Source of the DNA: Thalassotalea euphylliae
GTDB lineage: Bacteria; Pseudomonadota; Gammaproteobacteria; Enterobacterales; Alteromonadaceae
DNA length: 64,000 bases
NCBI RefSeq assembly: GCF_003390375.1
Contig: NZ_QUOT01000001.1
Span: 3,782,001-3,846,000, forward strand
Direction: 5' to 3'
The stretch's first letter is position 1. Every line of letters starts with the position of its first letter. Under the pieces are notes generated by a model. The model did no database searches, was not told where the DNA came from, and was given only the letters and a program-made list of their open reading frames with translations. A program made the position numbers and the translations under genes. Shown here in pieces: positions 18,027 to 27,957 of this stretch.

Positions 18027-18593
18027 ATGTCTGATCAATCTTTACTCGACTTTGCTGATTTGCAAGCCACATTAAGTGCAGAAAGCCTGCAAGCGCACGC
18101 TAGTGAACTTCACGGCGTATTAACTGGCTTAATTGCCTCAGGTTATGAATTTGAAAGCACTGATTACATTGCCATGCTTAACGATATGTTTAACAACGGC
18201 GAGGGCTTTCCATTGGCGGTTAAATCGGCCATCAAGCAAGTGTACAGCGAAATTTGGCAGTCATTGCTAGATGACTCGTTTGGCTTCAAATTAATGCTGC
18301 CTGATGATGACGATACCATCGCAGAGCGCGCCAATGGCTTAGGTCACTGGGTACAGGGCTTTAACCTTGGCTATGGCTTGCAGCAAAAAGACAATGCTGT
18401 GGCGTCTGAAGATGTTAAAGAAGTGCTGTCTGACTTTAGTGAAATCGCTAATTTATCTGATGAAATTGATGACGATGAAGCCACTGAGCAAGCTTATTAC
18501 GAAATTGCGGAGTATGTAAAAGTCTCTGTTTTACTCTGCTTTGCTGAGCTTGCTAGCCCGCCAAGCACTGACGATAAAAAAACGATTCACTAA
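18027..18593 (+). CDS. YgfB/UPF0149 family protein
   Basis: 188 residues, acidic, helical, with the family features: an N-terminal SAESLQAHASELHGVLTGLIASG, the central ERANGLGHWVQGFNLGYGLQQ and the C-terminal DDDEATEQAYYEIAEYVKVSVLLCFAEL. The E. coli homologue lies in the same place before pepP-ubiH-ubiI. A Pseudomonas member has been linked to antitermination and alternative lysis control, but a general role is not established. The start codon follows a region without an obvious ribosome site. Confidence 0.92.
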   Translation: MSDQSLLDFADLQATLSAESLQAHASELHGVLTGLIASGYEFESTDYIAMLNDMFNNGEGFPLAVKSAIKQVYSEIWQSLLDDSFGFKLMLPDDDDTIAERANGLGHWVQGFNLGYGLQQKDNAVASEDVKEVLSDFSEIANLSDEIDDDEATEQAYYEIAEYVKVSVLLCFAELASPPSTDDKKTIH

Positions 18594-18644
18594 TCATTTA
18601 TTAAGCTAACTATTCACTAACCGAGAAATGTCATTAGGCGGTTC

Positions 18645-19976
18645 ATGCTAAAACATACATTGTTACCTGTTGAAGAATTCGTTGCGCGCCGTCAAACCAT
18701 GTTTGACGCGATGCCAAGCAACAGTATTGCCATCGTAAGCGCTGCGCACGAAGTAACGCGCAGCAATGATACCGAATATCCGTTTTGTCAGAATAAAAAC
18801 TTTTACTACTTAACGGGTTTTAATGAGCCTGAAGCAGTGTTGATGCTGGTTAAGTCTGCCGAGCAACAAAGTGTACTGTTTTGCCGCGATAAAGATCCAC
18901 AAATGGAAGTCTGGCACGGTCGCCGCGTTGGTCCTGAACTTGCCAAGCAAGAATTTGGTGTTGAGCAAGCGCTTAGCATCGATGATATCGATGAATTTGC
19001 GGTTGAGCGTTTTTCACAGGTCGACAAAGTGTTGTGCTGCTTTGATAACGGTGAAACGATGTCGCTTGCCACCGACTGGCTTTCGCAAGTTGCCGCTAAA
19101 AGTCGTATTGGCAAGCATGCGCCAGCGAGTTTAGTGAATTGCGCAGCGCTTATTCACGAACTTCGTTTGCATAAAACCGAGCGTGAAATTGCCTTAATGC
19201 GTCAGGCGAACGTGATCAGCGGTCAAGCACATCAAAGAGCGATGCAAGCCACGCAAGCGGGTAAGTTTGAATACCAAATTGAAGCAGAGCTTCTGCATGA
19301 GTTTGCCGTGAATGGCGCGCGGTATGCCGCGTACAATTCAATAGTTGCCGGTGGCGACAATGCCAATATTTTGCATTATACCGACAATAATGAGGCATTA
19401 AATGACGGCGACTTGCTATTAATTGACGCAGGCGGCGAACTCGCTGGCTATGCTGCTGATATCACGCGAACGTTTCCAGTGAGTGGCAAATTTAGCGAGC
19501 CACAAAAAGCGATTTATCAGCTAGTGCTTGATGCGCAGCAGGCGGCAATTGAGGCTATCGAACCCGGTAACACACTAGCAGCGCTTAATGATCTGGTTTG
19601 CGATATCTTAACCAAAGGCTTATACGACCTTGGTATTTTAGAGGGCGATTTAACCGAGCTAATTGCTGATAAAGCGTGTAAGCAGTACTTTATTCACGGT
19701 TTAGGCCACTGGCTAGGGTTAGATGTTCATGATGTTGGGGATTATCACGCCAATGATAAACGCCAGCAGTTGCGCCCATTTGTTGCAGGCATGGTGATGA
19801 CCATAGAGCCGGGCATCTATATTCCGAAAGGGAGCGATGTTGCAGACAGGTGGCAGGGCATAGGGGTTCGTATTGAAGACAATGTGCTGGTTACAGAGCG
19901 CGGTTATGAAAACCTAACGGTTAACGCACCCAAAACGGTTGATGCGATTGAAGCATTAATGGCTGAGTCAAACTAG
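18645..19976 (+). CDS. pepP: Xaa-Pro aminopeptidase P
   Basis: 443 residues, close to E. coli PepP (441). Metallopeptidase family M24B, removing N-terminal residues that precede proline. Visible are the N-terminal domain (ARRQTMFDAMPSNSIAIVSAA, RSNDTEYPFCQNKNFYYLTGF) and the pita-bread catalytic domain with the two Mn ligand Asp residues (LLIDAGGELAGYAADITRTFP), the His of FIHGLGHWLGLDVHDVG, and the Glu residues of MTIEPGIYI and GIGVRIEDNVLV. It forms a run with ubiH and ubiI, 45 bases ahead of ubiH. Confidence 0.96.
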   Translation: MLKHTLLPVEEFVARRQTMFDAMPSNSIAIVSAAHEVTRSNDTEYPFCQNKNFYYLTGFNEPEAVLMLVKSAEQQSVLFCRDKDPQMEVWHGRRVGPELAKQEFGVEQALSIDDIDEFAVERFSQVDKVLCCFDNGETMSLATDWLSQVAAKSRIGKHAPASLVNCAALIHELRLHKTEREIALMRQANVISGQAHQRAMQATQAGKFEYQIEAELLHEFAVNGARYAAYNSIVAGGDNANILHYTDNNEALNDGDLLLIDAGGELAGYAADITRTFPVSGKFSEPQKAIYQLVLDAQQAAIEAIEPGNTLAALNDLVCDILTKGLYDLGILEGDLTELIADKACKQYFIHGLGHWLGLDVHDVGDYHANDKRQQLRPFVAGMVMTIEPGIYIPKGSDVADRWQGIGVRIEDNVLVTERGYENLTVNAPKTVDAIEALMAESN

Positions 19977-20021
19977 GTTCTAGTTAGTGAAAGCAGTGGT
20001 ATAAGCGGTGAAGTTAGCAAT

Positions 20022-21275
20022 ATGAGCCAAAGCACTTCAAAACAAACGAAAGAACAAACTGAACAGCAAGTCGATGTCAGCATTGTCGGTGGTGGCTTGT
20101 CTGGTTTATTGATGGCGGTTAGCTTGTTAAGACAGCCTAACATAGCTCAGCACAGTAAACTTGCCATTATTGAAGCCGCCAATCTTGAACCAAGCCAAAT
20201 GAATCCCTTTGATGATCGCGTGCTAGCGCTTTCCCATGGCAGTGTTGAGTACCTGCGTTCGCTTGGTGTATGGACGCTAATGGCAGATGATGCTAACCCG
20301 ATTGAAACGATTCATATTTCAGATCGTGGCAACTATGGCAAGGCGCGCATTAACGCAACAGATCACCAAGTTGAAGCGCTTGGCTATGTTATTCCGCTAG
20401 CGAGTATCGCCAATGGCTTACTTACTGCACTCAAAACAGCCGATAAGCATAACAAGCCAATTCAATGGTACACCTATAGCCAAATTGAACAGCTAACTAT
20501 CAAGGCTGAGCATACCGATATCAAGCTAGCTGCTGGCGCTCAAGCTGAGCCGATTGATATTGAGGCAAAGCTTGTAATCGCTTGTGATGGTGGCCAGTCG
20601 CTGTGCCGCAAGGTTGCGAAAATTGGCACTTCACAACAAGATTATGGGCAATGGGCGGTGATCGCCAACGTTTGTCCAGAGCTACCGCACAATAATCGCG
20701 CTTTTGAACGTTTTACTGAACATGGGCCGATTGCTATGTTGCCAATGACCAATCAGCAATGCTCATTAGTTTGGACTTTACCACCAGAGCAAGCGCAGCA
20801 GGTAAGCGAGCTTGACGACAAAGCATTTTGTTTGGCACTTGAACAGGCGTTTGGGCGCTGGCTTGGCAGTATTCAGTCAACCAGTAAACGTTCTATTTTT
20901 CCGCTCAGTTTAGTGCAAGCCGAGCAGCAAAGTTATCACCGCATGGCACTGGTTGGTAACGCGTCACACACGATTCACCCCATTGCAGGCCAAGGTTTTA
21001 ATTTAGGGCTACGAGATGTCAAAGTACTGGCTGACTTAGTGCAGCAGCAAATCGCCAGCGGCGAAGCTGACCTAGGTAATGCCAAGTTACTTAATCAATA
21101 TCAAGTTATGCGCGAATCCGATCAGCAAGCGATTATCAAGCTCACCGACTCCATGGTAACCTTATTCTCTAATGACTTACCGCCGCTGTTGGCGGGACGT
21201 AATATTGGCTTGAAAGTCATGAACTATCTCTCGCCTTTGCAAAAAGCATTTGTCAATAAAACGATGGGTTACTAA
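20022..21275 (+). CDS. ubiH: 2-octaprenyl-6-methoxyphenol hydroxylase (ubiquinone C-4 hydroxylase)
   Basis: 417 residues, FAD-dependent aromatic hydroxylase of ubiquinone synthesis. FAD-binding GGGLSGLLMAVSLL is near the N-terminus, DDRVLALSHGSVEYLRSLGVW follows, and the second FAD motif is LVGNASHTIHPIAGQGFNLGLRD; the Asn in GNAS, rather than Asp, is the usual UbiH form and separates it from the next gene. Position between pepP and the paralogous ubiI gene, as in E. coli, confirms the name. Confidence 0.94.
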   Translation: MSQSTSKQTKEQTEQQVDVSIVGGGLSGLLMAVSLLRQPNIAQHSKLAIIEAANLEPSQMNPFDDRVLALSHGSVEYLRSLGVWTLMADDANPIETIHISDRGNYGKARINATDHQVEALGYVIPLASIANGLLTALKTADKHNKPIQWYTYSQIEQLTIKAEHTDIKLAAGAQAEPIDIEAKLVIACDGGQSLCRKVAKIGTSQQDYGQWAVIANVCPELPHNNRAFERFTEHGPIAMLPMTNQQCSLVWTLPPEQAQQVSELDDKAFCLALEQAFGRWLGSIQSTSKRSIFPLSLVQAEQQSYHRMALVGNASHTIHPIAGQGFNLGLRDVKVLADLVQQQIASGEADLGNAKLLNQYQVMRESDQQAIIKLTDSMVTLFSNDLPPLLAGRNIGLKVMNYLSPLQKAFVNKTMGY

Positions 21276-21336
21276 AGCTTGTGAGTTGCGGCGTTTGAGG
21301 GTTACTAGCGCTAAGCGCGAGATACAGGAATAAAGA

Positions 21337-22593
21337 ATGCAGAAATACGATTTGCTGATAGTCGGCGGCGGTATGGTTGGCTTAAGTCTAGCGTTAGCGG
21401 TGCGCAAGTTAACCGATTTAACGGTTGCCATCGTTGAACCACATCAGCCAACAGAATTAAGCGATGAGGCAGAGTTGCGAGTTAGTGCGATTAACGCTGC
21501 CAGTGAGCAATTTCTTAATAATCTTGGCGTATGGTCAGCAATTAGCCAGCAGCGTCTGCAGCCCTATAGCCATATGCATGTTTGGGACAAGGCGAATATC
21601 GGCGCTTTAGATTTCGATATCAATCAATTAAGTGACGCGCGTAATCGCGAGAACTTAGGTTATATCATTGAAAATAAAGTGATCCGCAATGCGCTTTGGC
21701 AACAAGCCGAGGCCAATAACGGGATTAGTTTATTGACCAAAGAGCCACTGCAAAATATTGCCATGGGGGATCACGAAGTATTCGCCAGTTTTGCCAGCCA
21801 AATGCCAGTTATGGCCAAGTTGGTAGTGGGCGCAGATGGCGCAAACTCTTGGCTGCGTCAACAACTTGATATGGCGATGGCGTTTCGCGACTACGACAAT
21901 CATGCGTTAGTGGCGACAGTGGATTGTCAGTTAGGACATCAAGACACCGCATGGCAAGTGTTTCTGCCAGAAGGGCCGCTAGCATTTTTACCGCTTTATA
22001 ATACCAATCAATGCTCGATTGTGTGGTCGACTTCGCCGCAAGAAGCCGAGCGCTTGCAGCAGTTAGACGTTAGCGAAGTATCAAAAGCGCTGACTGCTGC
22101 CTCAGATGGCAAGCTAGGCCAAGTGACGTTAGCCAGTGACCTGCAAAGCTACCCACTGACCATGCGATTAGCGCATAAATTTACCAAAGGGCGCGCTGTG
22201 CTCATTGGTGATGCTGCGCATACGATTCACCCACTGGCAGGGCAGGGGGTGAACCTAGGGCTGCAAGATGCTGCCAGTCTTGCTCAGCTTATTAGCGAGC
22301 ATTATCATCGTGACAATGGCTCGCAAGCAAGCGCTAATGGCCCGGATAGTGTTAACAGAGCATGGCACAGCGATAAAATGCTTAACCAATACAACCGCTG
22401 GCGACGCGCAGAAGCGCTTGAAATGGTCACGGCGATGGAAGCGATCAAACAAAGTTTTACGCCACAAATCGCACCGATTAAACTACTACGTGGCCTTGGC
22501 ATGGGGTTAATCAATCATATTCCGGCGGTGAAACAGCAAATGATTAAACAAGCAATGGGACTTAGTGGCGACCTGCCAGAGATTTCTCAATAA
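21337..22593 (+). CDS. ubiI: UbiI/VisC-type FAD hydroxylase (ubiquinone C-5 hydroxylation)
   Basis: 418 residues, paralogue of the gene before it. FAD-binding motif LLIVGGGMVGLSLALAVR, then DEAELRVSAINAASEQFLNNLGVW, and VLIGDAAHTIHPLAGQGVNLGLQDA with the standard GDAAH. AGGAAT precedes the ATG. UbiH and UbiI act at different ring positions in the Ubi complex. Because UbiF shares the same motifs, a UbiF role cannot be excluded, but the position next to ubiH supports UbiI (formerly VisC). A strong terminator lies 50 bases downstream. Confidence 0.9.
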   Translation: MQKYDLLIVGGGMVGLSLALAVRKLTDLTVAIVEPHQPTELSDEAELRVSAINAASEQFLNNLGVWSAISQQRLQPYSHMHVWDKANIGALDFDINQLSDARNRENLGYIIENKVIRNALWQQAEANNGISLLTKEPLQNIAMGDHEVFASFASQMPVMAKLVVGADGANSWLRQQLDMAMAFRDYDNHALVATVDCQLGHQDTAWQVFLPEGPLAFLPLYNTNQCSIVWSTSPQEAERLQQLDVSEVSKALTAASDGKLGQVTLASDLQSYPLTMRLAHKFTKGRAVLIGDAAHTIHPLAGQGVNLGLQDAASLAQLISEHYHRDNGSQASANGPDSVNRAWHSDKMLNQYNRWRRAEALEMVTAMEAIKQSFTPQIAPIKLLRGLGMGLINHIPAVKQQMIKQAMGLSGDLPEISQ

Positions 22594-22643
22594 GTTGACT
22601 CATACCCTTAATCAACCGTCTAAGCAATTCTCAAACACGCATT

Positions 22644-22674
22644 AAAAAGGCCAGCTTTCGAAGCTGGCCTTTTT
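22644..22674. terminator. Bidirectional intrinsic terminator after ubiI and the RND operon
   Basis: AAAAAGGCCAGCTTTC is followed by its complement GAAGCTGGCCTTTTT, giving a 13-plus-bp stem with A and T runs on both sides. It serves ubiI from the left and the RND pump operon from the right. Confidence 0.92.
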
Positions 22675-22712
22675 ATTTGTCTTTTTATCTATTTAGCGGG
22701 CTAGTGCCAATC

Positions 22713-25700
22713 TTAATTCTTGTATACATCTTCCAATGGTCGGTATTGGATACCGTGGAATAAACAGAATAGCACTGGTACAACAATTAGCGTAAGGATT
22801 GTTGCCACACCTAAACCGAACATGACCACAGCCGCCATCGATTCGAAGAAGGCGTCAACCAAGAGTGGCATCATACCTAAAATCGTCGTAATCGCTGCCA
22901 TAGAAACTGGACGAACACGACTAACCGCTGAGTCAAATACTGCCAGGTAAGGCTCTTTGCCAGCGGCAAGTTCGCTGTTAATTTGATCGAGCAAGACAAT
23001 ACCATTTTTCAGTAGCATCCCAGATAAGCTCAACATACCCAGCAGCGCCATAAAGCCAAACGGTTTATCCAGCACTAACAGGCCAGTGACGATACCGACT
23101 AACGCAAGCGGTACACAAGCCCAAATCACCAGTGGCTTTTTAACCGCATTGAACAGGAATACAGTGATCAAGAACATTAACAAATAGCCAACAGGTAGCG
23201 AGGCAAATATCGCTTCAGAAGCGTCTTGCGAGTCTTCGTATTCGCCGCCCCAGTTAATGCTATAACCTTGCGGCAACTCAACAGCTTCCACTTGCGCTAA
23301 GATTCGATTACGCAACGAATCAGCGGTTTCATTGGTTTTAAAGTCTGGATCCATCATGACCGTGATCATACGTTTTCTGTCTTTACGCATAATGATCGGG
23401 TCTTCCCAACGAAGTTCTGTGCTAGTAATCACTTGATTAATTGGCACTAACTGGTTGTAAATTGGTGACCAAATTTGAATGGTGGATGCCGACGATGGAC
23501 GTTCATCTTCCGGTGTACGTGTCACGATTGGCAATAATGAAGTACCTTCTTTATATAAGCCAACCGTTAACCCTGAAAGGTTCATTTGCAAGGTGTTATC
23601 AACGTCTTCCTTGGTGATTCCTAAGCGACGTGCTTGGGTTTCGTTGAATTGCGGCTCAAACACTTTAGTGCGCTCGCGCCAGTTATGGCGAACGTTTACC
23701 GTACCGCCGGCTTCACGGAAAATACCAATCACTTCCGTTGCTAATGTGCGTAGGGTGTCTGGATCTGGACCTGTAATTTCTACTTCAACTTTTGCCGCAG
23801 GCGATGGACCAATTTCTAAGCGCTTAAATTTATTGAGCAGCTCAGGGTAGTTTTGGTCGATATATGCTTGTGCATTTTCCATTGTCGCTAGAACGTTGTC
23901 GAATGAGTCAACACGTACCATTAGCTGAGCATAAGCCGCGTAACTGCGCTCTGTTTCGTAGGTCAACATAAAGCGCTGCGCACCTTGGCCAGTGGTTGAG
24001 GTCACGTGTTCAACCGCATCATAGCTCATGACTTGCTGTTCAATTTCTTGTGCAATCTCATAAGTATGGCGAATATCGGTGCCTTCTGGCATCCATAAAT
24101 CCACCAAGAAAATAGGCGTAGTTGATGGCGGGAAGAAGGCTTGTTTAACCGAACCAAAAGCGACAATGGATAGGGCAAACAAGGCAACAACCGTAATGAT
24201 GGTTAACGCTTTAAAACGCATACAAATGTTTAAAAACGCTTTGTAGAAAACAAAGATCGCGCCTTTGTAAGGGTCATCTTGCTCAGAGCCGTTGTCACCG
24301 TCTTTGTTACTACTAAGTAGCGAAGTTGGCGTTTCTTTAAATAATAAGCTGGCAAAAAATGGTGTTAAGGTCACCGCCGTTATCCAGCTAATAAAGAGCG
24401 AAATTAGTAGAACCCAGAACAAGCTACCTGCAAACTCACCAGTGGCGTCAGGGCTTAAGCCAATTGGCGCAAAGGCAGTAATGGCAATCACTGTCGCACC
24501 CAGTAGTGGCCAAATAGTCTGTTTAACAATGGCATTGGCGGCTTGCAGTTTCGTTTGCCCTCGTGCTTGGCCAATCAGTATCCCTTCGACGATAACGATG
24601 GCATTATCCACCAGCATACCCAGAGCGATAATCAATGCACCTAGCGATATACGTTGCAGGTTAATGTCGTACAGGTTCATCACCAAGAAGGTGCCTAGTA
24701 CGGTAAGTAATAAGATCCAACCAATTAATAGGCCAGACTTAATGCCCATAAAGACGAGTAACACAACGACAACGATAACCACCGCTTCAATTAGGTTAAG
24801 CATAAAGGCGGCAACTGAGTTATCTACCTCTTTAGGTTGGTTGTAGATTTCACCGACCACCATACCTGCAGGGCGATACTGCTCCAGCTCTGCCATACGT
24901 TGCTCAATGCGAGTACCAACATCAACTACGTTAACACCTGTAACAAAAGAAACACCGATGTTAATGGCTTGGTTACCGTTATAGTTAATTAAGTTGCGCG
25001 GTACTTCTTGGAAGCCTTTGCTGATGGTAGCCACGTCTTTTAGGTAGATCAGGCGATCGCTGCTCGGGCTAGAGATAATTAAGTCTTCAAGTTGTTTAAC
25101 TGACTTAAACTCACCTGTAGGGTGCACATAGATATAATCTGGCCCGCTGCGCATTGCACCAGCGCTTTGCACAACATTTTGTGCACGTAGCACATTGTAG
25201 ATAGAACCCGGTGGTACACCTAAGTTAGCCAGTTTATTGGCAGAGAGTTCGATAAATACCGTTTCTTGTTGCTCACCAGCAACTTGTACTTTTGAAACAC
25301 CATCGATAAGCTCAATATCGCGCTTGAGAAAATCTACATAGTCTTTTAAGTCTTGGTAACTAAAGCCATCACCGGTAACGGCCCACATAATACCGTAAAC
25401 ATCACCAAAATCGTCGATGACTTGTGGCTCATTCACACCCGGCGGTAATTGCGCTTTGATGTCGTTCACCTTGCGGCGCAGCTCATCCCAAATCTGTGGC
25501 AGCTCATCAGGTCCGTAAGTATTTTTCATACTGACGGTAATTTGTGATAAACCGCGGCTATTTATTGAGGTGATTTTGTCGATGTAAGCCAGCGTCATTA
25601 GCTGCTTTTCAATGACATACGATACTTCTTCTTCCACTTGCAGTGGTGAAGCACCCGGATAAGAGGTGTTGATCAAGGCATCTTTGATCGTAAAATCAGG

Positions 25701-25811
25701 GTCTTCTAATTGACCTAAGCCGAAGTAGGCATGCGTGCCGCCAACGAGCAAGATCAACGTAAACATCCAGCTGATCACTTTGTTCTTAATAAAATATTCA
25801 GCGATACTCAT
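22713..25811 (-). CDS. RND efflux pump, inner-membrane permease (HAE1-like)
   Basis: 1032 residues, the usual length for AcrB-type proton-driven exporters. The N-terminus (MSIAEYFIKNKVISWMFTLILLVGGTHAYF, LEDPDFTIKDALINTSYPGAS) and the porter domain EEEVSYVIEKQLMTL are typical. The fourth helix has GMLVDNAIVIVEGI, where the usual Asp-Asp pair of the proton relay is Asp-Asn, as in many pumps of this subfamily. The second half has a matching set of helices (SLSGMLLKNGIVLLDQI). It is the last of three genes behind two adaptor genes, 3 bases apart from the nearest, so it is one transcript. No outer-membrane channel gene is present. Confidence 0.93.
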   Translation of the reverse strand: MSIAEYFIKNKVISWMFTLILLVGGTHAYFGLGQLEDPDFTIKDALINTSYPGASPLQVEEEVSYVIEKQLMTLAYIDKITSINSRGLSQITVSMKNTYGPDELPQIWDELRRKVNDIKAQLPPGVNEPQVIDDFGDVYGIMWAVTGDGFSYQDLKDYVDFLKRDIELIDGVSKVQVAGEQQETVFIELSANKLANLGVPPGSIYNVLRAQNVVQSAGAMRSGPDYIYVHPTGEFKSVKQLEDLIISSPSSDRLIYLKDVATISKGFQEVPRNLINYNGNQAINIGVSFVTGVNVVDVGTRIEQRMAELEQYRPAGMVVGEIYNQPKEVDNSVAAFMLNLIEAVVIVVVVLLVFMGIKSGLLIGWILLLTVLGTFLVMNLYDINLQRISLGALIIALGMLVDNAIVIVEGILIGQARGQTKLQAANAIVKQTIWPLLGATVIAITAFAPIGLSPDATGEFAGSLFWVLLISLFISWITAVTLTPFFASLLFKETPTSLLSSNKDGDNGSEQDDPYKGAIFVFYKAFLNICMRFKALTIITVVALFALSIVAFGSVKQAFFPPSTTPIFLVDLWMPEGTDIRHTYEIAQEIEQQVMSYDAVEHVTSTTGQGAQRFMLTYETERSYAAYAQLMVRVDSFDNVLATMENAQAYIDQNYPELLNKFKRLEIGPSPAAKVEVEITGPDPDTLRTLATEVIGIFREAGGTVNVRHNWRERTKVFEPQFNETQARRLGITKEDVDNTLQMNLSGLTVGLYKEGTSLLPIVTRTPEDERPSSASTIQIWSPIYNQLVPINQVITSTELRWEDPIIMRKDRKRMITVMMDPDFKTNETADSLRNRILAQVEAVELPQGYSINWGGEYEDSQDASEAIFASLPVGYLLMFLITVFLFNAVKKPLVIWACVPLALVGIVTGLLVLDKPFGFMALLGMLSLSGMLLKNGIVLLDQINSELAAGKEPYLAVFDSAVSRVRPVSMAAITTILGMMPLLVDAFFESMAAVVMFGLGVATILTLIVVPVLFCLFHGIQYRPLEDVYKN

Positions 25812-25814
25812 CGA

Positions 25815-26900
25815 CTAAGCCTCCTTCTCGGCAACAATAACTTCAGTTCCACGGCGCAAATAATGCAGCCCTTTGGTGATCACTTTATCACCCGGCTTAA
25901 TATCGCCAATGACTTCAACATGAGACTTATCAACAAGTCGACCAAGGGTAACTTCTACTGGCTCAACTTGTGTGCCGTTAAGGCGCCAAATAATTGAAGT
26001 AAAGCTTGATGATGAATAGCTATCAGGTAATACCACAGCATGCAGCGGCACCACTGAGTAATAAGCTGAATCGCGTTCAATTTGTGCTAAATCTAAAGAA
26101 ATACTACCGGGCATACCTTGAATCACTGGTTTTGCCTGCGTAGATGGCATTTCCAATACTAAGGTGAAGCTGCGGTTTTCTTCATTTTGCTCTGTAGTGT
26201 GCTCTTTGTATTCCGCTTTGAATACTTGGTCAGGGTAGGCATCAAGCTTGACATCAACCGTATGTTGTTGGCCGTCGACTTTTTGCTGATCAGCGCTAGC
26301 AACTAAGATATCAGGCATATCAACACGCACTTCCACCATGTCGAGTTTGTGCATAGTAATGAGCGGGCGACCTATGGTCGTGGCTTGGAAGCGCTCAATG
26401 GCAACGTCAGAAATAATGCCATCAAACGGTGCACGTAAATACACATAATCTAATTGACTTTGTGCGTAGTTGTAGCGAGCAAGGGCAATTTCATAACGCG
26501 CTAAAAGCTCGTCATAAGTGCTTTCTGGCATATTACCGCGATCTACCATTTGTTTGGCACGTGCTGCCTGTACTTTCGAAAGTTCAACTTTTGCTTTCGC
26601 TTCACTTACCGCAAGTACTAATAAGGTGTCGTCAAGCTTGGCAAGTAATTCACCTTTTTTAACTTCCATCCCTTCGGTGGCAATCAGCTCGTTTACTTCG
26701 CCATTAAGCTGGAAGCTTAACTGGGTTAATTCACTGGCGTGAACTACGGCTGGAAAGGTTTGTAGTTTTTCATTGCTGATTTCAGGAATGGTTTCAACAT
26801 TTACTCTAATCGGTTGTACTTGCGGTGTAGGTGCAGGAGTGCAGCCTGCAATCGTGACAAGGGCGAATAATACTAGTGCTATTTGATTGTAGAATTTCAT
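25815..26900 (-). CDS. RND efflux periplasmic adaptor, lipoprotein (second of two)
   Basis: 361 residues. Signal peptide with lipobox (LVTIAGC at the cleavage site, Cys20), so it should be a lipid-anchored membrane-fusion protein. QLSFQLNGEVNELIATEGMEVKKGELLAKLDD and YVYLRAPFDGIISDVAIERFQATTIGRP are the two halves of the lipoyl-like domain around a short coiled coil; a beta-barrel and membrane-proximal domain follow. It is separated by 1 base from the upstream adaptor and 3 bases from the pump, so all three are translated together. Confidence 0.92.
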   Translation of the reverse strand: MKFYNQIALVLFALVTIAGCTPAPTPQVQPIRVNVETIPEISNEKLQTFPAVVHASELTQLSFQLNGEVNELIATEGMEVKKGELLAKLDDTLLVLAVSEAKAKVELSKVQAARAKQMVDRGNMPESTYDELLARYEIALARYNYAQSQLDYVYLRAPFDGIISDVAIERFQATTIGRPLITMHKLDMVEVRVDMPDILVASADQQKVDGQQHTVDVKLDAYPDQVFKAEYKEHTTEQNEENRSFTLVLEMPSTQAKPVIQGMPGSISLDLAQIERDSAYYSVVPLHAVVLPDSYSSSSFTSIIWRLNGTQVEPVEVTLGRLVDKSHVEVIGDIKPGDKVITKGLHYLRRGTEVIVAEKEA

Positions 26901-26901
26901 A

Positions 26902-27957
26902 TTATAACCCTCGCTCCTTAACCCACTCAGTCACTGTTTGACCAGCAGTCAGCTCGTTAATCCCAGCAGTGACAATGCGGTCACCATCAAGCAAACCACT
27001 TACTAGCTTGCCGTCTTTTGAAAGTTCAATGCTGACACGTTCCAATTGATTATCAGTGCTAACGCGCCAAACAAAATGTTGGCCGTTTTCGTTGATAACT
27101 GCACTGTTAGGAATGCGTTGTGTTAAGCTGTCTTCACTAAGCACAAGTTCGACGTTGGCTGTGGCTGCCATACTTGGGTATAGATTCAAGTCGTCAGGGC
27201 TTGGCATCGTCATGGTAACGGTGAAGGTGCCTGATTCTGGATCTGCGATCGTTTCAATCTCTTTAATAGATACTGTGTATTGCTGATCTGGTTTTACCGC
27301 AAAACTGACAGTTGGTTGGTTCACTTGCAAATGCGAGCGACGCAAAGCACCAATTAAACGTTCAGGTATTTCCATTACGACATCAACGGCATTTTCCGAT
27401 TGAATTGACATCACGGGTTGCAATGCTTGCACGTATTCATGTGCTTTGAAGTAGGTGGCGGCAACACGGCCATCGTATGGAGCTGAGATATGGGTGTATG
27501 AAAGGTCAGTTTTTGCTTGCTCAAGTTCATTTTCGGCGACTTTGAGCGCAGTTTCAGTTTGGTCAAATTGATCTTGTGAAATTAACTGTTCATCAATTAA
27601 TGCCTCTGAACGTTCATGTTGCACTTTGGCCAGTTGATAATCTGCTTGGTGTCCTTCTACCGCAATTCGGTAATCGGTTGGCACCAAGTCAATAAGTGGT
27701 TGTCCTTGTTTAACCAAAGTGCCGGCGCGCACATGAAATTTGGCAATTTTGCCTGGTACTCGAAACGATAAACTCGCTTGTTTACTGGCTTCAACTTTCG
27801 CGGGAAAAGCCTGTACCTTAGTGGTTACCAACTCTATGTTCATCATTTGTACCGCTCTTATGGTCGCGGAATAATCAACGCTAGGTGGCTCGGAGCAACT
27901 GGCGGCAAGCAGTGCCATCAGCATTACCCCCAGTGCATTTTTCTTGTTATTAATCAT
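26902..27957 (-). CDS. RND efflux periplasmic adaptor, lipoprotein (first of two)
   Basis: 351 residues, first gene of the pump operon. Signal peptide and lipobox LLAASC. SLSFRVPGKIAKFHVRAGTLVKQGQPLIDLVPTDY and LSYTHISAPYDGRVAATYFKAHEYVQALQPV are the lipoyl halves. It is clearly homologous to the next gene but diverged, so this is an old duplication. Two different adaptors with one pump suggest a mixed hexamer, as known for some TriABC-like systems. The promoter must lie in 27958-28150; no operator was identified there. Confidence 0.92.
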   Translation of the reverse strand: MINNKKNALGVMLMALLAASCSEPPSVDYSATIRAVQMMNIELVTTKVQAFPAKVEASKQASLSFRVPGKIAKFHVRAGTLVKQGQPLIDLVPTDYRIAVEGHQADYQLAKVQHERSEALIDEQLISQDQFDQTETALKVAENELEQAKTDLSYTHISAPYDGRVAATYFKAHEYVQALQPVMSIQSENAVDVVMEIPERLIGALRRSHLQVNQPTVSFAVKPDQQYTVSIKEIETIADPESGTFTVTMTMPSPDDLNLYPSMAATANVELVLSEDSLTQRIPNSAVINENGQHFVWRVSTDNQLERVSIELSKDGKLVSGLLDGDRIVTAGINELTAGQTVTEWVKERGL

